A DNA stretch of 64,000 nt from Pilimelia anulata (GCF_014647895.1 NZ_BMQB01000003.1:310001-374000), one strand, 5' to 3'. Numbered from the stretch's first letter, positions 35,947 to 45,919 are shown. The notes: generated from the letters alone by a model not told the origin. Translations and numbers: made by a program.

Positions 35947-36150
35947 GTGGGCATCGGGGACGCACTGAACAAGCTGGGTGACCTGGCCAAGAAGAAGGCC
36001 AAGGAGGACGACGCGCTCGTCCGCAAGGGGATCGACGCGGCCGGCGACGCGTTCGACCGGGTCACCAAGGGCAAGTACGCCGGCCAGACCGACAAGGTGC
36101 AGGAGCAGCTCCGGAAGAAGGCCGAGGAGCACAAGCGCGACCAGCACTGA
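35947..36150 (+). CDS. MT0933-like antitoxin family protein
   Basis: The 67-residue, Lys/Asp-rich helical protein (GDALNKLGDLAKKKAKED, GIDAAGDAFDRVTKGKYAGQTDKV) matches the MT0933/Rv0909-like antitoxin family. The GTG at 35947 follows GCGGAGG. No toxin partner lies next to it, so either the toxin is elsewhere or the protein is a stand-alone family member with another role. It lies directly after the heat-shock operon. Confidence 0.75.
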   Translation: MGIGDALNKLGDLAKKKAKEDDALVRKGIDAAGDAFDRVTKGKYAGQTDKVQEQLRKKAEEHKRDQH

Positions 36151-36172
36151 CGTACGCCGGCGCGGCCGGGGG

Positions 36173-36640
36173 TCAGGCGATCTCGCGCGGCTCCCGGACC
36201 AGCCCGCCGGCGCACCAGTCGCGGTACGTGTACAGCTCCGGCCGGACCAGCAGCACCCGGCAGTTGTGCGCCCAGGTCAGCATCACCGTGTCCCCGCGCG
36301 CCTCGGCCTGCTCGACGAGCCGGCGCAGCCGGCGGCGCGGGTGGTGCCGGAACTCGGTGCGGATCGCGTCGGCGGCGTAGATGTACAGGCAGTGCAGCGC
36401 GAACCGGCGGGCCGGGCAGGTCGGGTCCAGCGCGAGCGCGAACAGCGTGCCGACCAGCCGGTCGCCGGTGACCAGCAGGTCGAAGTCCTCGGGCAGCTCG
36501 CTGATCGGGACCGAGTCGGGGTCGTGGGCCCACGCGCGCAGCTCCGCCGCGGTGGGGTCGACCACGTTCGCGAAGCCGCGCACCGGGCGTCCGAGTACCA
36601 CGCGCCGTCTCCCACCCAGCCGGACATCGAAGACGATCAC
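36173..36640 (-). CDS. Hypothetical protein, 155 residues
   Basis: The protein begins MIVFDVRLGGRRRVVLG and has helical segments with several cysteines (LDPTCPARRFALHCLYIY, AHNCRVLL, DWCAGG). No signal peptide or transmembrane helix is visible. No family is recognised. It faces the MT0933-like gene with 22 bases between stops. Confidence 0.6.
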   Translation of the reverse strand: MIVFDVRLGGRRRVVLGRPVRGFANVVDPTAAELRAWAHDPDSVPISELPEDFDLLVTGDRLVGTLFALALDPTCPARRFALHCLYIYAADAIRTEFRHHPRRRLRRLVEQAEARGDTVMLTWAHNCRVLLVRPELYTYRDWCAGGLVREPREIA

Positions 36641-36688
36641 GCTAGCGCGCGAGCGCCGCCGGCGGGACGACCGAGCGGTTGGTCCCGG

Positions 36689-37876
36689 CTAGCCGGTCGG
36701 GCGGTCGAGCGGCACGGGCCGGGGCGCGATGAGCCGGCGGAACCAGCGGGCGTCCGGCAGCCGGGCCAGCAGCGGCGCCGTCACGACCGTGATCAGCACG
36801 TACGCGGTCGCCAGCGGGGCGAGCTGCGGGTGCACGCCGGCGGTGAGGCCGGCGATGACGATGGAGAACTCGCCGCGCGGCATCAGCGCCAGCCCGGTCC
36901 GCCACTGGCCGGGGCGGCCGATGCCCGCGCGCCGGGCGGCCCGGATGCCGGTGACCACCTTGGTGATCATCGTGACCAGGGCCAGGCCGAGGGCCGGCAG
37001 CAGGACCGGCGGGATGTCCTCGGGGTTGGTGGAGAGGCCGAAGAAGACGAAGAACACGACGGCGAACAGGTCCCGCAGCGGGGCCAGGATCTCGGTCGCG
37101 CTGTGCGCCACCTTGCCGGACAGCGCGATGCCGACGAGGAACGCGCCGACCGCGGCGGAGACGTGCAGCTTCGCCGCCAGGCCGGCGACCAGCAGGGACA
37201 GGCCGAGGACGCCGAGCAGCAGCACCTCGGGGTCGTCCGGGTTCATCATCTTCGAGATCGCGTTGCCGTACCGGACGGCGACCACCAGGACGACCAGCAC
37301 GGTCGCCACGGCCACGCCGAGCGAGATCGCGCCGGCCAGCACGCCCGCGCCGAGCAGCAGGGCGCTGAGCAGCGGCAGGTAGAACGCCATGGCCAGGTCC
37401 TCGATCACCAGGATCGAGAGGATCACCGGGGTCTCCCGGTTGCCGACCCGGTTGAGGTCGCCGAGCATCTTGGCGATCACGCCGGACGAGCTGACCCAGG
37501 TCACCCCGGCCAGGGCGACGACGGCCACCGGGCCCCAGCCCATGAGCAGGGCGAACAGCGCCCCCGGGATGGCGTTCAGCAGGGCGTCGAGCAGGCCGGC
37601 GGGCAGCGCGGTGCGCAGGTTGCCGACCAGCTCGTCGGCCGAGTACTCCAGGCCGAGCATGACCAGCAGCAGGATGACGCCGATCTCGGCGCCCACCTCG
37701 ATGAAGTTCTCGCTGGCGGCGAGCGGGAGCAGCCCGCCGTGGCCGAACGCGAGCCCGGCGAGCAGGTACAGCGTGATCGGCGAGATGCCGACCCGGCGGG
37801 CCAGTCGGCCGAGGATGCCCAGCCCGAACAGCAGGGCCCCGACCTCGATGAGCAGCAGGGGGATGTGCTCGTGCAC
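36689..37876 (-). CDS. CPA2 monovalent cation/proton antiporter (KhtU-like)
   Basis: The 395-residue protein has about 12 transmembrane helices of the Na+/H+ exchanger fold. It has the family motif LLLVMLGLEYSADEL, the acidic ILVIEDLAMAF on the ion path, and an AFFVFFGL-like segment (AVVFFVFFGLS). It should exchange K+ or Na+ for H+ across the membrane. The GTG at 37876 is one base after the stop of the TrkA-C subunit gene, so the two make a KhtT/KhtU-type regulator-antiporter pair. Confidence 0.88.
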   Translation of the reverse strand: MHEHIPLLLIEVGALLFGLGILGRLARRVGISPITLYLLAGLAFGHGGLLPLAASENFIEVGAEIGVILLLVMLGLEYSADELVGNLRTALPAGLLDALLNAIPGALFALLMGWGPVAVVALAGVTWVSSSGVIAKMLGDLNRVGNRETPVILSILVIEDLAMAFYLPLLSALLLGAGVLAGAISLGVAVATVLVVLVVAVRYGNAISKMMNPDDPEVLLLGVLGLSLLVAGLAAKLHVSAAVGAFLVGIALSGKVAHSATEILAPLRDLFAVVFFVFFGLSTNPEDIPPVLLPALGLALVTMITKVVTGIRAARRAGIGRPGQWRTGLALMPRGEFSIVIAGLTAGVHPQLAPLATAYVLITVVTAPLLARLPDARWFRRLIAPRPVPLDRPTG

Positions 37877-37877
37877 C

Positions 37878-38378
37878 TCAGCCGTCCGGATCGTCGTCGG
37901 TGAGCGTCCGGGCGGCGGCGTCCAGCCCGTGCCGGGTGCCGACCAGCACGACCACATCACCGGCGGCGAAGACGAACGCCGGTCCGGGGGAGGGGACGGT
38001 GTCGCCGCCGCGGAGCACCGCGACGATCGAGGCGCCGGTGCGGGTGCGGATGCGCGCGTCGCCGAGCGGCCGGTCGACGTACGGCGAGCCGACGCCGATC
38101 GGGACCTGCTCGGTGAGCAGGCCGCTGGCCTGCTCGCGGAGGCTGGCGAGCTGCTCCAGGATCAGCGACGCGCCGAGCAGGCCGGCGAGGGCGTCCGCCT
38201 CCTCGTTGGTGAGGGGGATCGTCGCCAGGCACGCGTCGGGGTCCTCGTCGCTGTACACGACGAGGTCGCGGCGGCCGTTGTACCGGGTCACGACGCCGAC
38301 CCGGCGCCGCGAGGTGGTCACGAGGTCGTGCCGGACGCCGATGCCGGGGAGTTCGCTCTGCTCTATCCGTACCTGCAC
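37878..38378 (-). CDS. TrkA-C (RCK) regulatory subunit of the antiporter (KhtT-like)
   Basis: The 166-residue cytosolic protein has an N-terminal half of unknown fold (LVTTSRRRVGVVTRYNGRRDLVVYSDEDPDA). A C-terminal TrkA-C domain follows (DARIRTRTGASIVAVLRGG, FVFAAGDVVVLVGTRHGLDAA). In KhtTU systems this subunit gates the K+/H+ antiporter by nucleotide or cation binding. It is the first gene of the pair, directly followed by the antiporter. Confidence 0.85.
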   Translation of the reverse strand: MQVRIEQSELPGIGVRHDLVTTSRRRVGVVTRYNGRRDLVVYSDEDPDACLATIPLTNEEADALAGLLGASLILEQLASLREQASGLLTEQVPIGVGSPYVDRPLGDARIRTRTGASIVAVLRGGDTVPSPGPAFVFAAGDVVVLVGTRHGLDAAARTLTDDDPDG

Positions 38379-38442
38379 CCGGCAAACGTATCGCGTCCGC
38401 CGCGGCGCCGCCGCCCGCGCCCGGACCGCTCGGGTGGCCGGG

Positions 38443-38880
38443 TCAGGCCGCCGTGAGCGGGTCGGTGGGGCCGCAGTTGCGGGTGGGGAGGACAGCGGCC
38501 GGGTCGTCGTTGGCCCAGCAGACCCGCACCCCCGGTACGCTCCCGGCCCGCTTCGGCACCGCGAGCGTGGCCCGGAAGTCGACGCTGGCCAGGCCGCAGC
38601 CGGCGGCGAGCCGGACCCAGGTGGGCTTGGCGTCGGCCAGCCGCGGCGTGGCGTACGCCGCGTGGCAGGCGCGGCCGAAGTCGGCGGTGAGCCGGCCGGT
38701 GAGGAACACCGGGAAGGTCGGGCTGGTGCCGATGCTGGCCCCGTACTCGTACGTGCCGCTGGCCAGGCCGGCCCGGTCGTCGGCGGCCCAGAACCGCGGG
38801 TTGCCGTCGGCGGCGGCGGCCGGCGCGGCGGCGGCGAGGGCGGCCAGGGCGCCGGTGGCGGCGGCGAAAAGTTTGGTCAT
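38443..38880 (-). CDS. Secreted protein with signal peptide
   Basis: The 145-residue protein starts with a classical signal peptide (MTKLFAAATGALAALAAAAPAAAA). A mature part of about 120 residues follows, with four cysteines (RACHAAYA, LAAGCGLASV, VRVCWANDD, RNCGPTD), probably two disulphides. No family is recognised. ATGs at 38880 and 38889 and a GTG at 38898 are possible starts; GGGGAG lies about 10 bases before 38880. Confidence 0.65.
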   Translation of the reverse strand: MTKLFAAATGALAALAAAAPAAAADGNPRFWAADDRAGLASGTYEYGASIGTSPTFPVFLTGRLTADFGRACHAAYATPRLADAKPTWVRLAAGCGLASVDFRATLAVPKRAGSVPGVRVCWANDDPAAVLPTRNCGPTDPLTAA

Positions 38881-39013
38881 GCGGTGCATGCTCCCCACGG
38901 ATCATGACGTTCCCGCGGACGCTCCGCGGTAATCGAGTGGAATATCCCCCTGATCGGCGGTGAACGGCGGCACCCGAGCGGGAATGGCCGCACCGTTCAC
39001 CCGCGCGTCCCGG

Positions 39014-39036
39014 AGTTGAGCGGAATAGACTCAACT
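39014..39036. promoter_or_regulatory. HAIR operator (HspR site) upstream of clpB
   Basis: AGTTGAGC and ACTCAACT flank a 7-base spacer (GGAATAG); the core TTGAGC is at 39016-39021 and ACTCAA at 39029-39034. It matches the dnaK site in sequence and spacing and lies 44 bases before the clpB start. Confidence 0.85.
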
Positions 39037-39079
39037 TCGCCCGTGTCTCACTTCCCGTACGCCCCACAGGGAGAGGTTG

Positions 39080-41665
39080 ATGAACGCCGAACGCTTCACC
39101 ACCAAGAGCCGCGAAGTCATCAGCGCCGCCGCGAGCGGCGCCGGCAGCCGCGGGCACGCCACCATCGAGCCCTGGCACCTGCTGGTCGCCCTGCTGGACA
39201 CCGGCGGCTCCACCGCCGGCGCGCTGCTGCGGGCGGCCGGCGCCAACCCCGCCGAGGTCCGCCGGGGCGCCGTCCGGGCGCTGGAGGGGCTGCCGTCGGC
39301 GGCCGGCGCCAGCGTCGCCGAGCCGAGCCCGGCCCGCGAGTTCGTCAACGCGCTCGCCGCCGCCGAGGAGATCGCCCGGCCGCTGGGCGACGAGTACGTC
39401 TCCACCGAGCACCTGCTCGCCGGCCTGGCCCGCGGCCCGGGCGCCGTCGGCGACCTGCTGCGCCGGGCCGGGGCGACCGAGCAGCAGCTCGTGGCCGCCT
39501 TCCCGGCCGTCCGCGGCGGCGACCGCAAGGTCACCTCGGCGGACCCGGAGCAGACGTACCGGGCGCTGGAGAAGTACGGCGTCGACCTCACCGCGACCGC
39601 CCTGCAGGGTCGGATCGACCCGGTGATCGGCCGGGACGCGGAGATCCGCCGGGTGATCCAGGTGCTGTCCCGCCGGACCAAGAACAACCCCGTCCTCATC
39701 GGGGAGCCGGGCGTCGGCAAGACCGCGATCGTCGAGGGGCTGGCCCAGCGGATCGTGGCCGGCGACGTCCCGGACAGCCTGCGGGACAAGCGGCTGGTCT
39801 CGCTCGACCTGGGCGCGATGGTCGCCGGCGCGCAGTACCGGGGGCAGTTCGAGGAGCGGCTCAAGAGCGTCCTGGAGGAGATCAAGGGCTCGAACGGCCA
39901 GGTGATCACCTTCCTGGACGAGCTGCACACCGTCGTCGGCGCCGGCAAGGGCGAGGGCTCGATGGACGCCGGCAACATGCTCAAGCCGATGCTCGCCCGC
40001 GGCGAGCTGCGGATGGTCGGCGCGACGACGCTGGACGAGTACCGCGAGCACATCGAGAAGGACCCGGCGCTGGAGCGCCGGTTCCAGCCGGTGCTCGTCG
40101 GCGAGCCCAGCGTCGAGGACACGATCGGCATCCTGCGCGGGCTCAAGGAGCGGTACGAGGCGCACCACGGCATCCGGATCACCGACGCCGCGCTGGTGTC
40201 GGCGGCCGTGCTGTCGGACCGGTACATCGCCGACCGGTTCCTGCCGGACAAGGCCATCGACCTCGTCGACGAGGCCGGCTCCCGGCTGCGCATGGAGATC
40301 GACTCGCGGCCGGTGGAGATCGACGCGATCCAGCGGTCGGTGGACCGGCTGCGGATGGAGGAGCTGGCGCTGGCCAAGGAGTCCGACCCGGCCAGCGTGC
40401 AGCGGCTCGCCGAGCTGCGCCGCACCCTCGCCGACCGGACCGAGGAGCTGGGCTCGCTCACCTCCCGGTGGGAGGCCGAGCGGGCCGGGCTGAACCGGGT
40501 CGGCGAGCTGAAGAAGCAGCTCGACGACCTGCGCGGCCAGGCCGACCGGGCCCGGCTGGGCGGCGACCTGGCGTCCGCGTCGGAGCTGCTGTACGGCAAG
40601 ATCCCGGCGCTGGAGAAGGAGCTGGCCAGCGCCGCGGCCAGCGCCGACGAGGCCGAGCCGATGGTCAAGGAGGAGGTCGGCGCCGACGACATCGCCGGCG
40701 TCGTCGCCGCCTGGACCGGCATCCCCGCCGGGCGGCTGCTCGAGGCCGAGACGGCCAAGCTGCTGCGGATGGAGGAGCTGCTCACGTCCCGGGTGATCGG
40801 GCAGGGCGCGGCCGTGCTCGCGGTCGCCGACGCCGTCCGCCGGGCCCGGGCCGGGATCGCCGACCCGGACCGGCCGACCGGCTCGTTCCTGTTCCTCGGC
40901 CCGACCGGCGTCGGGAAGACCGAGCTGGCCAAGGCGCTGGCCGAGTTCCTGTTCGACGACGAGCGGGCGATGGTCCGGATCGACATGAGCGAGTACGGCG
41001 AGAAGCACTCCGTCGCCCGGCTCGTCGGCGCCCCGCCCGGCTACGTCGGGTACGACGAGGGCGGGCAGCTCACCGAGGCGGTGCGCCGGCGGCCGTACTC
41101 GGTGATCCTGCTGGACGAGGTCGAGAAGGCCCACCCGGACGTCTTCGACGTGCTGCTCCAGGTCCTCGACGACGGCCGGCTCACCGACGGCCAGGGCCGG
41201 ACCGTCGACTTCCGCAACAGCATCCTCGTCCTGACCTCCAACCTCGGCTCGCAGATCATCGCCGACCCGACGATGACCGAGGAGCAGCGGCGGGACGCGG
41301 TACTGGCCACGGTCCGGACGCACTTCAAGCCCGAGCTGCTCAACCGGCTGGACGACATCATCGTCTTCCACGCCCTGACCGGCCCGGACCTGCGGGCCAT
41401 CGTGGACATCCAGCTCGACGCGCTGCGCCGCCGGCTCGCCGGCCGCCGGCTGGACCTCGCGGTCGGCGACGGGGCGCGGGCGTGGCTGGCCGAGCGCGGG
41501 TACGACCCGATCTACGGCGCCCGGCCGCTGCGCCGGCTGATCCAGACGGCCATCGGCGACCAGCTCGCCCGGGCGCTGCTCGCGGGCGACGTCCGGGACG
41601 GGGACACGATCTCCGTCGAGCTGAACCCGGCCAAGGACGGGCTGGCGGTCGCGCCGGTCCGCTGA
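39080..41665 (+). CDS. clpB: Disaggregase ClpB (Hsp100)
   Basis: The 861-residue protein has the Clp N-domain (repeats at 4-145) and AAA1 with GEPGVGKT (about residue 209) and a [15 protein letters not shown]alker B. The coiled-coil middle domain (about 400-530) follows, then AAA2 with GPTGVGKT (about 607) and [14 protein letters not shown]. The length is that of full ClpB. It threads aggregated proteins for refolding with DnaK/DnaJ/GrpE. The ATG at 39080 is preceded by GGGAGAGG; a TTG directly before it is less likely. The HAIR operator makes it a member of the HspR regulon. Confidence 0.96.
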   Translation: MNAERFTTKSREVISAAASGAGSRGHATIEPWHLLVALLDTGGSTAGALLRAAGANPAEVRRGAVRALEGLPSAAGASVAEPSPAREFVNALAAAEEIARPLGDEYVSTEHLLAGLARGPGAVGDLLRRAGATEQQLVAAFPAVRGGDRKVTSADPEQTYRALEKYGVDLTATALQGRIDPVIGRDAEIRRVIQVLSRRTKNNPVLIGEPGVGKTAIVEGLAQRIVAGDVPDSLRDKRLVSLDLGAMVAGAQYRGQFEERLKSVLEEIKGSNGQVITFLDELHTVVGAGKGEGSMDAGNMLKPMLARGELRMVGATTLDEYREHIEKDPALERRFQPVLVGEPSVEDTIGILRGLKERYEAHHGIRITDAALVSAAVLSDRYIADRFLPDKAIDLVDEAGSRLRMEIDSRPVEIDAIQRSVDRLRMEELALAKESDPASVQRLAELRRTLADRTEELGSLTSRWEAERAGLNRVGELKKQLDDLRGQADRARLGGDLASASELLYGKIPALEKELASAAASADEAEPMVKEEVGADDIAGVVAAWTGIPAGRLLEAETAKLLRMEELLTSRVIGQGAAVLAVADAVRRARAGIADPDRPTGSFLFLGPTGVGKTELAKALAEFLFDDERAMVRIDMSEYGEKHSVARLVGAPPGYVGYDEGGQLTEAVRRRPYSVILLDEVEKAHPDVFDVLLQVLDDGRLTDGQGRTVDFRNSILVLTSNLGSQIIADPTMTEEQRRDAVLATVRTHFKPELLNRLDDIIVFHALTGPDLRAIVDIQLDALRRRLAGRRLDLAVGDGARAWLAERGYDPIYGARPLRRLIQTAIGDQLARALLAGDVRDGDTISVELNPAKDGLAVAPVR

Positions 41666-41705
41666 ACCGCCCCCGCGGCCGCGCCGGGCTTCGTACGGTC
41701 GGGGG

Positions 41706-43151
41706 GTGAGCCTGCCCACCGACCACCCGCCGGCGGTCGCGGGCCGGGCGTCGCCGGCCGGCGCCCGGCCGCGCCCGCCGGCCGCCGTGCGGGTGGCGGT
41801 CCGCCTGCAGGCGGCCGTCGCGGCGCTGCTGCTCGCGGCGGCGGCCCTGCTGGTCGCCGCCGCGCTGCGCGGCGACGCCGCCGTACGGGCCGCCGCGGAC
41901 CGGCTGGGCACCCCGCCCGACCTGGTCGACGCGGCCCGGGACAGCGCCCGCGAGGGGCCGCTGATCGCCGCGTTCCTGCTGCTGCTCGGCGCGGCGTGGA
42001 GCGCCGGCACGCTGCGCCCGCTGTGGCGCGGGGCGGGCGCGGTCCGCGCGCTGCACGCCATCCTGGCCATCGGGCCGGCGGTGCTCGTCGCCGCCGTCCT
42101 GGCGCTGCTCGCCGTGCGGGACGCCGTCGGTGGCCTGTTCGGCGGGATCGCCACCGGCATGGCCGATCCGGACCGGGTAGCGCCGCGCGCCCCCTGCCCG
42201 CCGCTGGACTGCGAGACCGGCTGGGCGATGTCCGACGACGCCCGGCTCCGGCTCGCCGTCGCCGGGCCCGGGCCGTGGGTGGGGCTGGCCGCGGCGGCGG
42301 TGCTGGTCGCGGCCTGCCTGGCCGGGCCGGCGCTGGTGCTGCTGTACCGGCCGGCGGCGTCGGCCTGGTTCGGCGCGCTGCCGGCGTACGTGCCGGGGCG
42401 GACGGCGCCGGGCGCGCGCGGCTTCGACGTCCTCCGCGCGGACGCGTCCCGGCAGCCGGCGGACGGCGACCCGCTGCTCGCCCCCGATCCGTTGCTCGCG
42501 GGCGCCCCGGTGGTCGGCGGGGTGCCGGGGGACGGCGATCCGCTGTTCGGTGGGGACGGTGGCGACGTCCTCCTGCTGCGCGGCGGGCGGGCGGCGGCCG
42601 GGCCGCCGGTGCGGTCCGGGCCGGTGCCGGCCGCCGTGCGGCTCGCCGGGCGGGCGACCGTGGCGGTGGTCGCGCTCACCGTGCTCGCCGTCGGCTGGGT
42701 GCTGGCCTGGTACGGCCGGCTGGTCGAGGCCGCCCGGGACGTCGCCGCGGTCGGCGACACGCCGGTGGCCGAGCTGCGCGCCGGCCTGCACGGCGGGCTG
42801 GCGTACTTCGCCGTCGCGATGCTCCTGGGGGCGGCGCTGGTCGGCGGGGTGCTGGCCGTCGCGGCGGCCGGCCGCCCGGTCCCCCGGCTGCCCCGCCTGC
42901 TGCTCCCGCTGGTCGTGGCTCTCCTCGCGTACCTCAACCTCGGCGCCGGCGGGATCGGCTGGGCCGCGCACCGGGCCGCCGTCGACGAGGTGACGGACGC
43001 GATGCCGGCCGGTTTCACGTGGAGCGCGCTCGCGCTCCAGGCCGCCGCGCTGGCCGCGCTCGTCGTGAGCCTGTTCGCGGTGAGCACGCCCGCGGCGGAG
43101 CGGTACCTCGGCGCGACCGGCCACCCCGCGGGCGGCCGGCGGCAGCGGTGA
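41706..43151 (+). CDS. Polytopic membrane protein of unknown function
   Basis: The 481-residue protein has about eight transmembrane helices in two groups separated by a polar central region (about residues 220-300) rich in Gly/Asp/Pro (GDPLLAPDPLLAG, GDGDPLFGG). The two halves look roughly repeated: each starts with a helix after a basic stretch, then a soluble loop with DAARDSAREG or EAARDVAAVG, then further helices. No family is recognised. It follows clpB by 40 bases with its own GTG start. Confidence 0.6.
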   Translation: MSLPTDHPPAVAGRASPAGARPRPPAAVRVAVRLQAAVAALLLAAAALLVAAALRGDAAVRAAADRLGTPPDLVDAARDSAREGPLIAAFLLLLGAAWSAGTLRPLWRGAGAVRALHAILAIGPAVLVAAVLALLAVRDAVGGLFGGIATGMADPDRVAPRAPCPPLDCETGWAMSDDARLRLAVAGPGPWVGLAAAAVLVAACLAGPALVLLYRPAASAWFGALPAYVPGRTAPGARGFDVLRADASRQPADGDPLLAPDPLLAGAPVVGGVPGDGDPLFGGDGGDVLLLRGGRAAAGPPVRSGPVPAAVRLAGRATVAVVALTVLAVGWVLAWYGRLVEAARDVAAVGDTPVAELRAGLHGGLAYFAVAMLLGAALVGGVLAVAAAGRPVPRLPRLLLPLVVALLAYLNLGAGGIGWAAHRAAVDEVTDAMPAGFTWSALALQAAALAALVVSLFAVSTPAAERYLGATGHPAGGRRQR

Positions 43152-43274
43152 CCCGGCCCGGCGCGGCGCCGGGCCGGCGCGGGTTCCGCGCGCGGCGGCG
43201 GTGTCGCGTGCGCCGCGGCGGGCCGCGGGCGCGCACCGGCTAACGTGGGCGCGAGGAGCGAGGGAGGCAGGCGA

Positions 43275-44465
43275 ATGGCGTACCCAGCGGTGGAGCCGCC
43301 CGGCCGGCGGCGCCCGACTACGGTCAGCGCGGCGACGGCCCTGGTATTCACGTACGTGGCACTGGCGGTGGTCGGCGCCGTCCTGTTCGTCGTCGCGCTG
43401 CCGGAGCTGCGCGAGTCCATCACGGCCGCGCCGCCGCAGGAGGGCATGTCGCGGGAGGCGATGGAGGCCGCCGCGATGATCGGCTTCGGCGTCGGCATCT
43501 GCGTGCTGCTCGTCGTCGCCATCGTGTTCGCGGTGCTGGCCATCTTCGTGAACCGGGGCCGCAACGGCGCCCGGATCACCCTCTGGGTGCTCGGCGGCCT
43601 CTCGGTCTGCTGCGGCGCCTTCGGCGTGGCCGCCGACGCGCTGTCGCTGGGCGGCGGGTTCCAGCCCAGCGGCGGGCAGGTCAACATCGAGATCCCGACC
43701 TGGTACCAGTGGTCGAGCAGCATCGTCGAGCTGGTCGCGGCGCTGGTCCTGCTGGTGGCGCTGGTCCTGCTGGCGCTGCCGGCGTCGAACGACTTCTTCC
43801 GCAAGCCGGAGGCCGGCTGGGCGGGCGGCGGGTACCCGCCGGGCGGCTTCCCGCCCGCGTACCCCGCGTACCCGGTCCAGCCCGACCAGCCCGCCGCCCC
43901 GCCGCACGGCGGCCCGGTCCCCGGCGGTCCCGTGCACGGCGGCCCGCCGCACGGCGGTCCGGCTCACGGCGGCCCGCCGCAGGGTGGTCCGGTGCCCGGT
44001 GGGCCGTTCCCGCCGCACGGCGCGCCGCCCGCGCCCGGCGGCGACACGCCGCCGCACGGCGGACCCGCGGCGCACGGCGGACCGGTGCCGCCGGGCGCGC
44101 CGCCGTACCCGGGCGGGCCGTCGGCCGACCCGACCGCGCCGCTGTACCCACCGCCGGCCGCGCCGCCCGGACCGCCGCACTACCCGCCGCCGGCGCCGCC
44201 GCCCGCACCGGGCGCGGCGTTCCCGCCGCCACTGCCGCCCGCGGCACCCGACCACCCGACGCCGCCGCCCGCGGCACCCGACCACCCGACCCCGCCGCCG
44301 GTACCCGACCCGCCCGCCGTGTCCGTGCCGCCCGCGGCGCCCGACCCGGCCCGGCCGGACGGGCCCGGCATCGCGCCGCCGGCTGCGGACACGCCGCCGG
44401 GTGCCGACGGTCCCGCCGGCGGGGGCGAGCGGCGGCCCGGCGACGCCGACCCGGACAGCCGGTAG
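43275..44465 (+). CDS. Four-helix membrane protein with long Pro/His-rich tail
   Basis: The 396-residue protein has four transmembrane helices within residues 1-175 and then a cytosolic tail of about 220 residues dominated by Pro. The tail contains repeated HGGP units (PHGGPVPGGPVHGGPPHGG) and PAAPDHPTPPP units. The ATG at 43275 follows GGGAGG. Similar helix-plus-Pro-tail proteins are common in actinobacteria, but no function is established. The SDR gene begins 5 bases after its stop. Confidence 0.65.
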   Translation: MAYPAVEPPGRRRPTTVSAATALVFTYVALAVVGAVLFVVALPELRESITAAPPQEGMSREAMEAAAMIGFGVGICVLLVVAIVFAVLAIFVNRGRNGARITLWVLGGLSVCCGAFGVAADALSLGGGFQPSGGQVNIEIPTWYQWSSSIVELVAALVLLVALVLLALPASNDFFRKPEAGWAGGGYPPGGFPPAYPAYPVQPDQPAAPPHGGPVPGGPVHGGPPHGGPAHGGPPQGGPVPGGPFPPHGAPPAPGGDTPPHGGPAAHGGPVPPGAPPYPGGPSADPTAPLYPPPAAPPGPPHYPPPAPPPAPGAAFPPPLPPAAPDHPTPPPAAPDHPTPPPVPDPPAVSVPPAAPDPARPDGPGIAPPAADTPPGADGPAGGGERRPGDADPDSR

Positions 44466-44470
44466 GCGCC

Positions 44471-45259
44471 GTGGCGCCGACCGCGCTCGTCACGGGCGCC
44501 ACGGCCGGTATCGGCGCCGCGTTCGCGCGGCGCCTCGCCGGCCGCGGGTACGACCTCGTGCTCGTCGCCCGCGACGCCGGCCGGCTGGCCGCCGCCGCGG
44601 CCGACCTGGCCGGCGCGACCGGCAGCGCGGTCACCGCGCTGCCGGCGGACCTGTCCGACGCCGCCGGCGTGGCCGCCGTCGCCGCCCGGCTCGCCGACGC
44701 CGACCGGCCGGTCGACCTGCTGGTGAACAACGCCGGCATCGGCCTGGCCGGCTCGATGCTGGGCAACCCGGTCGCGGACGAGCAGCGGATGCTGCGGCTC
44801 AACGTCGAGGCGGTGCTGCGGCTCACGCTCGCCGCGCTGCCGGGGATGCGGCAGCGGCGCCGCGGCGCCGTCGTCAACGTCGCGTCGGTCGCGGGGTTCG
44901 GGCCGATGCCCGGTTCGTCGTACCCGGCGAGCAAGGCTTGGGTGATCAACTTCAGCGAGTCCGCGCACCTGCAGGTGCGGGCGCACGGCGTCCGGGTGAT
45001 GGCGCTGTGCCCGGGCTTCGTCCGGACGGAGTTCCACGCGCGCGCCGCGATCCCGACGGCCGGCATCCCGCCGTGGGCCTGGTTGGACGCGGACCGCGTC
45101 GTCGCCGACGCGCTGCGTGACCTCGCCCGCGGCCGCGCGGTCAGCGTGCCGGACTGGCGGTACCGGATCGCCGTGGGTGTGATGCGACATGCGCCACGTC
45201 GATTGGCACATCGCCTGGCCACGGGCACTGGCAAGCGCCGCCCGAAACGGGACGATTAA
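44471..45259 (+). CDS. Short-chain dehydrogenase/reductase
   Basis: The 262-residue protein has the classical SDR layout: nucleotide-binding TGATAGIG (residues 9-16), LLVNNAGIGLAG, a catalytic Ser in NVASVAGFG, and YPASK with Tyr151 and Lys155. It should oxidise or reduce an alcohol/ketone with NAD(P). The substrate is not readable. The C-terminal RYRIAVGVMRHAPRRL region is typical of the SDR subgroup near fabG-like ketoreductases. It is close behind the Pro-tail membrane gene, probably in the same transcript. Confidence 0.85.
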   Translation: MAPTALVTGATAGIGAAFARRLAGRGYDLVLVARDAGRLAAAAADLAGATGSAVTALPADLSDAAGVAAVAARLADADRPVDLLVNNAGIGLAGSMLGNPVADEQRMLRLNVEAVLRLTLAALPGMRQRRRGAVVNVASVAGFGPMPGSSYPASKAWVINFSESAHLQVRAHGVRVMALCPGFVRTEFHARAAIPTAGIPPWAWLDADRVVADALRDLARGRAVSVPDWRYRIAVGVMRHAPRRLAHRLATGTGKRRPKRDD

Positions 45260-45359
45260 CAGAATCCGGGTCAAGTTCTGGACAACGAGTGTTCGCTTCG
45301 TCACTCTAATGGTGGGGGTCTCACCCGTGGATGTGACTCGGGTGAGTACCCTTTCCGCC

Positions 45360-45902
45360 ATGGACCCCCGCGATGAACTGCGCAAATACATCAACGACCT
45401 GGCCATCGTCCGTGGTCGAGTCGTGCTCTCGTCGGGCAAGGAGGCTGACTGGTACGCCGACCTGCGCCGAGTGACCCTGCATCACGCCGCCGCGCCCGTC
45501 GTGGGGGACGTCATGCGCCAGCTCACCGCCGACTGGGAGTACGACGCTGTGGGAGGTCTGACCCTGGGTGCCGACCCGGTCGCACTGGCGATGCTGCACT
45601 CGGCGACGCGGGCCGGCGCCGCGCCGTTGGACGCGTTCGTGGTGCGCAAGAACGAGAAGACGCATGGCCTGCAGCGTCGGATCGAGGGTCCGGATGTCGC
45701 CGGAAGGCGGGTTCTGGCGGTGGAGGACACATCGACGACGGGTGGCAGTGTCCTGACCGCCGTCGAAGCGTTACAGCAGGCTGGGGCCGAAGTGGTCGGC
45801 GTTGCGGTTATTGTCGATCGGGGGGCGGGACGGGCGGTTCAGGAGCAAGGAATCCCCTACCGCGCGGCGTATACGTTGGCGGACCTCGGCCTTACGGACT
45901 AG
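45360..45902 (+). CDS. pyrE: Orotate phosphoribosyltransferase
   Basis: The 180-residue enzyme makes orotidine 5'-phosphate from orotate and PRPP in pyrimidine synthesis. It has FVVRKNEKTHGLQRRIEG (the flexible loop with catalytic Lys residues) and the PRPP-binding VLAVEDTSTTGGSVL, in which T-S replaces the more usual V-V. The ATG at 45360 matches the usual family length; the frame is open further upstream. A TCTAAT at 45305-45310 could be the -10 of its promoter. It stands apart from other pyr genes. Confidence 0.9.
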   Translation: MDPRDELRKYINDLAIVRGRVVLSSGKEADWYADLRRVTLHHAAAPVVGDVMRQLTADWEYDAVGGLTLGADPVALAMLHSATRAGAAPLDAFVVRKNEKTHGLQRRIEGPDVAGRRVLAVEDTSTTGGSVLTAVEALQQAGAEVVGVAVIVDRGAGRAVQEQGIPYRAAYTLADLGLTD

Positions 45903-45919
45903 AAAACTGCCGGTTCGGA

